Positions 5,654 through 11,829 of a stretch of 11,829 nt of DNA are shown piece after piece; position 1 is the stretch's first letter; every line of letters starts with the position of its first letter. Origin of the DNA: an uncultured Mollicutes bacterium (lineage in GTDB: Bacteria > Bacillota_I > Bacilli_A > RFN20 > CAG-826); assembly GCA_937893635.1 (NCBI GenBank), contig CALBGF010000123.1, positions 1-11,829 on the forward strand. The letters run 5' to 3'. Under the pieces are notes generated by a model, which saw only the letters and a program-made list of their open reading frames with translations, was not told the origin of the DNA and searched no databases. Position numbers and translations under genes: made by a program.

Positions 5654-6747
5654 TTAAAAAATTAAATGTAATGTATAATGGTAAACTAGTTGGATATTTA
5701 CTTGAAACAAACGATGGAAGAATTGCTTTTCAATATGATGATGAATGGATTAAACATGGTTTTTCTATATCTCCATTTTCTTTGCCTTTAACAAATAAAG
5801 TATTTATAAATACTAAGCAAACATTTGATGGATTATACGGCGTATTTAATGATAGTTTACCAGACGGATGGGGAGAATTATTGGTTAGAAGAATGCTAGT
5901 CAAAAAAGAAATAAACCCAGATTCTTTATCACCTATCCAAAAACTTACAATAATATCTAATAACGCTCTTGGAGCTTTAACATATAAGCCAAATAATCCA
6001 ATAGAAAAAAAAACTATCATAGATATAAACTTAGATGAAATTGCTAATGAAGCTAACGCCATTTTAAATGATGATAATAATACTAAGAATCTTGACCAAA
6101 TCTATATGCTTGGTGGCTCTAGTGGAGGAGCAAGACCAAAAGCACACATAACCATAGATAATGAAGAATGGATTGTTAAATTTCCTTGCTATATGGGCTC
6201 TAAAAATATTGGTGAACAAGAATACACCGCTAACAAGTTAGCAAAAAAATGCGGCATAAATGTAAATGATTTTAAATTATTCCCTTCAAAAATATGCTCT
6301 GGTTATTTTGGTGTGAAAAGATTTGACCGCAAGGATAATAATAAAAGAGTTCATATGATATCTTTATCTGCATTACTTGAAACAACACATAGAATACCGA
6401 ATTTAGATTACACCCATTTATTTCAAGTAATCCAAAATATTTGTCCTAATAAAGATGAAATTTACGAAGCGTATCGAAGAATGTGTTTTAATGTGTTGTA
6501 CAAAAATCGTGATGATCATGGAAAAAACTTCTCTTTTATTTATGACGAAAATATAAATGGTTATAGACTTTCTCCAGCCTATGATCTAACAAGCACTCCA
6601 AATAAGTTTGAACACGAAATGACAGTAAATGGCAACGGATTACCAACAGAAAAAGACTTGCTTGATATAGCTCATAAATTTAAACTATCATTATCAACTT
6701 GTACAAATATAATAAGCACAATAAAGAACATATTAAAAATAAAATAA
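5650..6747 (+). CDS. hipA: HipA-family serine/threonine kinase toxin
   Basis: Kinase toxin of the HipA family. E. coli HipA phosphorylates glutamyl-tRNA synthetase and causes growth arrest and persistence; this protein's target may differ. The N-terminal HipA_N-like part (about 5-110) has FDGLYGVFNDSLPDGWG. The C-terminal kinase part has the Gly-rich loop GGSSGGARPKA (155-165), where Ser157 aligns by motif with the autophosphorylated Ser150 of E. coli HipA. It also has VKRFDR, the catalytic NRDDHGKN (286-293, catalytic Asp288) and the metal-binding SPAYDLTST (Asp312). All key kinase residues look intact, so it is probably active. At 365 residues it is shorter than E. coli HipA (440). Translation is coupled to hipB through the 4-nt overlap. 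Confidence 0.92.
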   Translation: MIKKLNVMYNGKLVGYLLETNDGRIAFQYDDEWIKHGFSISPFSLPLTNKVFINTKQTFDGLYGVFNDSLPDGWGELLVRRMLVKKEINPDSLSPIQKLTIISNNALGALTYKPNNPIEKKTIIDINLDEIANEANAILNDDNNTKNLDQIYMLGGSSGGARPKAHITIDNEEWIVKFPCYMGSKNIGEQEYTANKLAKKCGINVNDFKLFPSKICSGYFGVKRFDRKDNNKRVHMISLSALLETTHRIPNLDYTHLFQVIQNICPNKDEIYEAYRRMCFNVLYKNRDDHGKNFSFIYDENINGYRLSPAYDLTSTPNKFEHEMTVNGNGLPTEKDLLDIAHKFKLSLSTCTNIISTIKNILKIK

Positions 6748-6763
6748 CTATTAAAATATAACC

Positions 6764-6814
6764 TTTTTGTCGGAAAAAAGCGACAAGAACAATTCCGACA
6801 AAAGCATCGGAATT
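6764..6814. repeat. Competing inverted repeats between convergent operons
   Basis: Three mutually exclusive hairpins share sequence. TTTTTGTCG (6764-6772) pairs with CGACAAGAA (6781-6789). TTTTGTCGGAA (6765-6775) pairs perfectly with TTCCGACAAAA (6793-6803). AATTCCGA (6791-6798) pairs perfectly with TCGGAATT (6807-6814). The spacer separates hipA (+) from the convergent glycosyltransferase-like gene (-), so a bidirectional transcription stop is expected, but no strong T tract follows any stem. Confidence 0.6.
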
Positions 6815-6843
6815 TCAATTAAACAAAAAGCAATAAATATATT

Positions 6844-8289
6844 TTATTTTCTAATGGATTTTGTTATTAATTTAATAACATTATACGCTCCATCATATAA
6901 ACCACTTTCTTTATTATGGATAATATTTTCATTCATATGAGTTAATAAGGATTTATCATTTAATAAAGAATCAAGCATTTCATTAATTTCTTTGCTTGTA
7001 CGACATTCATATGTTCCATCTCCATATTCACTTGCGTGAATTGCACCATACGCTTCATGTCCACCCACTCTTTGAATCATAAGTTTAGGAATCGGGTAAT
7101 ACGCTAATTCACTTGGTTTAGTGATAAGTAAATCACATACACGCATTAATACATTTGTGGAATATACTGCTTCAAATATTTCTTTATTATACATAGCAAT
7201 AATTCCTTTATTAAAGCTATTATTACTAACATCTTTAATAAATTCATCATACTTATTATCATAAATTTTCATGGTGTTTTCCAATTCTTCAATATCTTTG
7301 CACATTTTCTTAAGTACTTTTTCATGGTCACCAAAATTAATAAATAAAACTACTTTATTTTCATTAATGTAAGGTAATAAATGTTTCACAATTGCTTTAA
7401 ATATTGGATATTGAGCACCTGCGCCACCAACAGTTAAAAGTAAACGAAGTGGTTTGTTATTATTAATACGATCTAATCTATCCGCGGTATCATTTTCTAA
7501 ATTTGCCACTAATTCATGGTCAATATAATGTCCAACATCTTTTAAAGAATCATCAGGCATTGGAAGTAATACTTTCTTTTTAGCAAATCCATTTAATCTT
7601 TTATATCCTAAATAAGCAAAATGTGTTTGGACTGTATGAAGTGCGCCTTCTGAAAGATGAAGGGCCATTGGCCAGTTATCAGGAATAGCATTACAAACAT
7701 TAGTCATGCCTGCATGAACCGCTCCTTGACTAGGCCAAACATGGGTAGCAATAAAAGGAGCATCTTTAGGAAAATCCGTATATAAAGGCACTAATAATTC
7801 TGAATTCTTTTGATCAATTGCATTATAAGTTAATTGACGGAATCCTTCACTATTCATTGGTTCCCAAAAGACTTTATTAAACAATTTGGATTTTTGCGAT
7901 AATTTAGAGCCCATAGAATAGAGTTTATTTTGATGTTCAACCATTTTTCCACCTGTGGTTTTAAAACTATTTAAATCAAACCAATATGGTTTATATCCTA
8001 ATGCAATCGCGCAACTTGCAAATGCTAAAGAAATACGGTAATGACCAAAACCCATTCTAATATTACCAATAATAATTGCTTTTTTATCAAACTTCATTGG
8101 ATCAATGGCAAGTTCTAATTTATTAATAGTTTTATCTTTACCTAAAATATTTAATGGTTTAGAAGATAAATGATATTGAGTTTTACTTTCATCTCCATAT
8201 TTTCTTTGATATTTCTTTTTTGATTTAAGAGCTTTTTTATAAGTTTTCTCATCAATGACATTACCAAATATTTCTTTAGATCTTTCCAT
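6844..8289 (-). CDS. GT-B-fold MGDG-synthase/GT28-like protein
   Basis: Probable nucleotide-sugar glycosyltransferase or relative with a two-domain GT-B fold, cytoplasmic or membrane-peripheral. The 481-residue protein begins with a Lys-rich stretch (1-70). It then shows IIIGNIRMGFGHYRISLA (73-90), like the GxGH loop of MGDG synthase and MurG-type enzymes, a domain-opening strand and Gly loop LLLTVGGAGAQ (283-293), and LLITKPSELAYYPIPKLMI (387-405). The last matches the C-terminal sugar-nucleotide site of GT28 proteins, where KPGGLT or KPSxxT is usual. There are no membrane segments or signal peptide. The start is supported by AAGGAG about 9 nt upstream; the gene overlaps the GH36 gene by 14 nt, so translation is probably coupled. 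Family level is moderately sure. Donor and acceptor are unknown, and catalysis versus a binding role cannot be judged here. Confidence 0.65.
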   Translation of the reverse strand: MERSKEIFGNVIDEKTYKKALKSKKKYQRKYGDESKTQYHLSSKPLNILGKDKTINKLELAIDPMKFDKKAIIIGNIRMGFGHYRISLAFASCAIALGYKPYWFDLNSFKTTGGKMVEHQNKLYSMGSKLSQKSKLFNKVFWEPMNSEGFRQLTYNAIDQKNSELLVPLYTDFPKDAPFIATHVWPSQGAVHAGMTNVCNAIPDNWPMALHLSEGALHTVQTHFAYLGYKRLNGFAKKKVLLPMPDDSLKDVGHYIDHELVANLENDTADRLDRINNNKPLRLLLTVGGAGAQYPIFKAIVKHLLPYINENKVVLFINFGDHEKVLKKMCKDIEELENTMKIYDNKYDEFIKDVSNNSFNKGIIAMYNKEIFEAVYSTNVLMRVCDLLITKPSELAYYPIPKLMIQRVGGHEAYGAIHASEYGDGTYECRTSKEINEMLDSLLNDKSLLTHMNENIIHNKESGLYDGAYNVIKLITKSIRK

Positions 8290-9901
8290 AATTTAGTTCT
8301 CCTTTTTTAGTATCATAACTAAAATTATATTTGTGTTTATTAAAAATTGTCACAAATTTAATATATTTTTTATCATAAGTAATGTTTATCACTTTATGAT
8401 GTTTAAATTCTTGATATTTTTGCATTAACTCTTTTTTAGATGCATCATAATTAGCAATATTATCACTTGTCATATAAATGGAACCAAAGATAAAGTTAAT
8501 GATTATTAATGCTTCTTTTTGTAATTCGTTTAACTTAACATTTTCTTTTCGCATAATATAAACATCTGGATCATTATTAAAACCAATACCATTTATATAA
8601 TAGCGATTAATCGTATTTTGTAATGTTATTTTAGTAGAAATTCTTTCTCGATGCATAAATTTCATAAACCAAACATCATCAAATATAAGTGATACATCTG
8701 GTCCAACCCTACAATAATCTACAATTCCAAAAGCACTAGCTAAAGGTACTCCACATCCTAATATTAATGTGTTAGGTGCACATTCACGAATAAACTTAAG
8801 TGCTTGATACATTTGCTTTGCTCTAGATTTATTTTGATGGTTAATACAAACTGCGTGTAAGAAATCGATTTTAATAAAATCAAATCCTATCTCATTCACT
8901 AAATAATTCAGTTCGCTTTTAATATATTCTTTAACTTCTTTTTTATCAAAGTCAAGAGCGTAAAATCCTGACCAATTAGTTCCAACTTTTAATGGCTTAT
9001 CATCTTTTTTAATAAACCAATCAGGATGATTTTTAAAAGTTTCGGATTTTTCTTCTCCGATAAAAGGCGCTAACCAGATACCTGCTAATTTATGAGATGC
9101 GTGGATTTTATCGACCACAAATTTTAAGTCATGAGGGAATTTGGTTTTATCAATACTTTTAAAATCTCCTACTGCCGCTTCGTATCCATCATCAATTTGA
9201 AATAGATTATAACTATCATCTAAAGAAGATAAATCACGCAATATGATATCTTCATTGATATTTTGATAATAATTATACCAAGTAGTATAACCATTAATTT
9301 TTTTATCAATTACTTTATAATTTAAGAGTTCTTTATAAGTATTAAATAGTTCATTTATTTTGCCATTAATTACAATAAAGTCTAACAAAGTGGTTTCTTT
9401 TTCTACTATTTCTCCTTCAACATCACTTTCAACGTGAACATAACCGGATTTATCAAAATTAAAAATAGTATAATAATTTCTTTCATTTAATGAAGCAAAT
9501 AATGTATCATTATCTCCTAAAATATAAGCAAAAGAAAATCCATGAAAGTATCCATTTTTAGATTTATATTTTTTAAAATATGAATCACCATAATATTCAA
9601 AACAATACATATCTTTAATAGATTTTGGTAAATGACTTAAAGAATGCATTTTTCCGTTTCTTTTTCTTACTAATGTGTCAGTCCAAGATTGATACCCGTT
9701 AGGGCAAATATAATCATTTTTATTATATTTAAAAGGTAAATCTACAATAAATGAATGTAGTTTAATAGTTTTTTTAGTTAATAGTTTATAAATAATTCTT
9801 TTTCCGTTTTCTAAAGGAATTATTTCTTTTTTAATAGATACAATTAAATCATTATTAACATCTAAGTTTACTAACTTATCTTCAATAAAATACTTAAGCA
9901 T
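8276..9901 (-). CDS. GH36 alpha-galactosidase (melibiase-like)
   Basis: Retaining glycosidase that removes terminal alpha-galactose from oligosaccharides or glycoconjugates. In 541 residues I see an N-terminal beta-sandwich (about 1-195, with CPNGYQSWTDT at 66-76), a (beta/alpha)8 barrel with TTWYNYYQ (206-213), FQIDDGYE (234-241), GIWLAPF (274-280), the nucleophile strand FDFIKIDFLHA (340-350, Asp346) and the acid/base segment YCRVGPDVSL (396-405, Asp402). A short beta domain closes it. Both catalytic Asp are present. It is shorter than the roughly 700-residue classical GH36 enzymes, mainly in the end domains. No signal peptide is seen, so it acts in the cytoplasm on imported sugar. It begins 1 nt after the transporter stop; its SD is weak (GGAAG), suggesting coupling. 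Confidence 0.9.
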   Translation of the reverse strand: MLKYFIEDKLVNLDVNNDLIVSIKKEIIPLENGKRIIYKLLTKKTIKLHSFIVDLPFKYNKNDYICPNGYQSWTDTLVRKRNGKMHSLSHLPKSIKDMYCFEYYGDSYFKKYKSKNGYFHGFSFAYILGDNDTLFASLNERNYYTIFNFDKSGYVHVESDVEGEIVEKETTLLDFIVINGKINELFNTYKELLNYKVIDKKINGYTTWYNYYQNINEDIILRDLSSLDDSYNLFQIDDGYEAAVGDFKSIDKTKFPHDLKFVVDKIHASHKLAGIWLAPFIGEEKSETFKNHPDWFIKKDDKPLKVGTNWSGFYALDFDKKEVKEYIKSELNYLVNEIGFDFIKIDFLHAVCINHQNKSRAKQMYQALKFIRECAPNTLILGCGVPLASAFGIVDYCRVGPDVSLIFDDVWFMKFMHRERISTKITLQNTINRYYINGIGFNNDPDVYIMRKENVKLNELQKEALIIINFIFGSIYMTSDNIANYDASKKELMQKYQEFKHHKVINITYDKKYIKFVTIFNKHKYNFSYDTKKGELNYGKI

Positions 9902-9902
9902 A

Positions 9903-11303
9903 TTATTTTTCTTCCGTTATTTTATGATTATCTTCAATTGTTTTCATAACACGTTTTTCGTTATAAAACGCTAATATAACTGCACCTAATACACAGAATA
10001 CAATTGCCACGATTGCAACAATTCTTAAGCCAAATTCTGAAGCCGCAATATCATTAGATGTTAAGTCTTGACTTGCTCCTAAAATTGCTAATGAAGTAAA
10101 GGCAAGCATCGCAATAGATTGTCCCATTTTCATTGCAAATGTACGAGCAGCAAAGAACATTCCCTCTCTTTTTTCTTTAGTGTTAATAGCGTCTTCTTCG
10201 GCAATATCCGCGACAATTGATTGAGGAATAATTCCAAGTAATGCCATTGGGAAAGATGCAACAACGACAATTGCAATACCATAAACTAAATTGTTTTCAA
10301 CAGGAATTACACCTATTAAAGCAGTTATTACATATGCTAAAGCAAGGCCTAAAAACCCAGCAATTGTCATCTTTTTCTTACCAAATTTTTTAACAAGTTT
10401 AGAGACAACTGGATAAAAACAAGCCGATAAAATAGTCATACCCGCTAATAAAATCATCGTAAAAGATTCATCAATTTTCATTGATACTTTAACAAAGAAT
10501 GGTAAGCCTGTTTGGAATAAAGTTAAACCAATCCAATAAGCAATATCTGACCAAACAAATATTCTAAAATCTTTATTTTTAAATGTTGCACCAAGTGATT
10601 TAAATGTATTAGAATTCGATGGTTTTACATCGACAAAATCCGTCTCTTTTAATTTGAATGTTGGAAGTAACATACAAAATAAAGCAATAAGTGCTAAAAC
10701 AATAAAACAAATTCGATAGCTCCAGTTATAAGAAACAACATTTTGTAGTATTCCCCCAAATACGAAAGGTAAATATGCTAAAACTGTGCCAAAGAAATAT
10801 GTTAATGATATGGAGGTCGAAATATACATGCGGTCTTCTTGCGTTTTACCAAATTCGGAAATTAAAGCATTGTAAGGCGTGCAATACATCGTCATAAATA
10901 AATAAAATAAGATTAAGAATACTAAAATCCAAGCCACATTAATACCACTAATATGCTCAACAGGAGCGCAGAATACTAATACGGTAATAACCGCAAAAGG
11001 AATTGCTGATATACGCATAAAAGGAATTCTTCTTCCTTTCGGATTTTTTGATCTATCAGAAAGTGTTGCAATAAGTGGATCAGTAACAGCATCAAAAATA
11101 CGGCAAATAAATGTAATTAATCCTAATATTGTTAATATTCCAAATATAACAAGACCAGACTTAATATACTTAGTCGCGGAATCGGATGTTGGTAAATAGA
11201 AAGTTACTAACCAAGCATTGATAATTCCTCCTAATATGGACCATCCTAATTGTCCGATAGCGAAAATCCACATCTCTTTTTTTGTTAATCTTCTTGTATT
11301 CAT
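9903..11303 (-). CDS. GPH-family sugar:cation symporter (MelB-like)
   Basis: Membrane transporter of the major facilitator superfamily, glycoside-pentoside-hexuronide:cation symporter family; with GH36 next door it probably imports an alpha-galactoside with Na+ or H+. The 466-residue protein has about twelve hydrophobic segments and the signature RIFDAVTDPLIATLSDRS (68-85) followed by GRRIPF (90-95). Asp71 and Asp75 occupy the positions of the MelB helix-II cation-site aspartates (Asp55 and Asp59). I chose the ATG at 11303 because AAAGGAGG ends about 8 nt before it and the length fits MelB. An upstream in-frame ATG at 11339 would overlap the regulator by 35 nt and has no comparable SD. Only 1 nt separates it from the regulator stop. 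Confidence 0.9.
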   Translation of the reverse strand: MNTRRLTKKEMWIFAIGQLGWSILGGIINAWLVTFYLPTSDSATKYIKSGLVIFGILTILGLITFICRIFDAVTDPLIATLSDRSKNPKGRRIPFMRISAIPFAVITVLVFCAPVEHISGINVAWILVFLILFYLFMTMYCTPYNALISEFGKTQEDRMYISTSISLTYFFGTVLAYLPFVFGGILQNVVSYNWSYRICFIVLALIALFCMLLPTFKLKETDFVDVKPSNSNTFKSLGATFKNKDFRIFVWSDIAYWIGLTLFQTGLPFFVKVSMKIDESFTMILLAGMTILSACFYPVVSKLVKKFGKKKMTIAGFLGLALAYVITALIGVIPVENNLVYGIAIVVVASFPMALLGIIPQSIVADIAEEDAINTKEKREGMFFAARTFAMKMGQSIAMLAFTSLAILGASQDLTSNDIAASEFGLRIVAIVAIVFCVLGAVILAFYNEKRVMKTIEDNHKITEEK

Positions 11304-11304
11304 G

Positions 11305-11829
11305 TTAATTTCCTCCTTTGATATAATCGATGAACACATCTATTAATAACGTTATTTGTTTTATACTTGATACTAAACTATCCGAATGTAAAATTGCTCT
11401 TTTCGATAATTTTGAACATGTAGATAATAAAGCATGAGTATAAGTAAAATATATTTCATCTTTATTAATATTTGCTTTTATTGATTTATCATTAACACCA
11501 ATATTCCAAATATTATCAAATATATCTTTAATAGTAAGAAGTTCTTTTTCGTATTCATTAATATCATCCATAGCAATGTTTTTATCAATGATATAATTAT
11601 CAAAATCATTAATAAATATGAAAAATGATTGGTTATTACTATAAATATCAATAAAGCAATTAAAGAATTGCTTAACTTGCTCTAAGCCACTACTTTCTTT
11701 ATAAATAAGTTGATAATCAAAATATTTAGCTTTTACTTCATTCCATAAATATATTGCTACTTTATAAACAAGATTTTCTTTTTTACCAAAATAACGATAT
11801 ATGGATGCTTCACCAATATTTAAACTATT
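11305..11829 (-). CDS. TetR-family transcriptional regulator, 5' partial
   Basis: Probable one-component repressor of this sugar operon. The frame is open to the right edge, so the start lies outside; 174 residues are visible. The first visible residues include IGEASIYRYFGKKENL, the second half of a TetR helix-turn-helix (recognition helix plus the YxYFxxKExL motif). About 30 residues are probably missing. The rest is an alpha-helical ligand-binding domain with no recognisable ligand signature. An internal Met at 11571 would give only 88 residues without an HTH and is not the start. It ends 1 nt before the transporter ATG, and the transporter SD lies in its last codons, so it belongs to the same operon. 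The operon promoter and its operator lie beyond the window. Confidence 0.85.
   Translation of the reverse strand, partial: NSLNIGEASIYRYFGKKENLVYKVAIYLWNEVKAKYFDYQLIYKESSGLEQVKQFFNCFIDIYSNNQSFFIFINDFDNYIIDKNIAMDDINEYEKELLTIKDIFDNIWNIGVNDKSIKANINKDEIYFTYTHALLSTCSKLSKRAILHSDSLVSSIKQITLLIDVFIDYIKGGN

Noticed and set aside
11301..11339. ATG at 11339 as the transporter start
   Set aside because: It lacks an SD and overlaps the regulator; the internal ATG at 11303 has an excellent AAAGGAGG and gives a MelB-like length.
11305..11571. An 88-residue separate gene starting at 11571
   Set aside because: The frame is open to the window edge, and the upstream part encodes a TetR recognition helix, so this is only the C-terminal half of a TetR protein.
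1..11829. Mycoplasma-type code (UGA as Trp)
   Set aside because: hipB ends on UGA exactly where hipA starts, and conserved tryptophans are UGG.

Overview
The window is very AT-rich and densely coding. It uses the standard bacterial code: UGA is a real stop (hipB ends on one) and tryptophans are UGG. AGGAGG-type Shine-Dalgarno (SD) sites, low GC, and the mix of gene families suggest a low-GC Firmicute or Acholeplasma-like gut bacterium that does not use Mycoplasma code 4. No rRNA, tRNA, CRISPR array or insertion sequence was seen.

Left part, plus strand. A large SNF2-family DNA/RNA translocase is already open at the left edge and runs to 3379. Next, behind its own sigma-A promoter, is an AAA_14/DUF4143 ATPase (3507-4796). 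That promoter is threaded through four GCTCA motifs spaced exactly 23 bp apart. A Rho-independent terminator follows the ATPase.

Middle part. The 566-bp gap 4797-5362 has no long ORF but is dense with signals. At 4881-5177 it has the layout of a type I toxin-antitoxin locus: a 24-residue hydrophobic peptide, an mRNA leader with a mini-ORF and a strong hairpin, a terminator, and a convergent minus-strand promoter and minus-strand terminator that could make an antisense RNA. Three copies of a 13-bp repeat sit where sense and antisense RNAs would pair. A 64-bp imperfect palindrome follows. Then comes a hipBA-type type II toxin-antitoxin operon (5363-6747), whose promoter is bracketed by two 14-bp palindromes 40 bp apart. 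Two different kinds of toxin-antitoxin system therefore appear back to back.

Right part, minus strand. A compact operon reads leftwards from the right edge: a TetR-type regulator (5' end outside the window), a GPH-family sugar:cation symporter, a GH36 alpha-galactosidase, and a GT-B-fold protein resembling MGDG-synthase/GT28 glycosyltransferases. Junctions are 1 bp apart, 1 bp apart and overlapping by 14 bp, so the genes are probably co-transcribed and partly translationally coupled. The likely job is uptake and cytoplasmic cleavage of an alpha-galactoside. The last gene is the unusual member and may link this to glycolipid or glycan metabolism. The plus-strand hipBA operon and this operon converge on a 96-bp spacer with competing inverted repeats.
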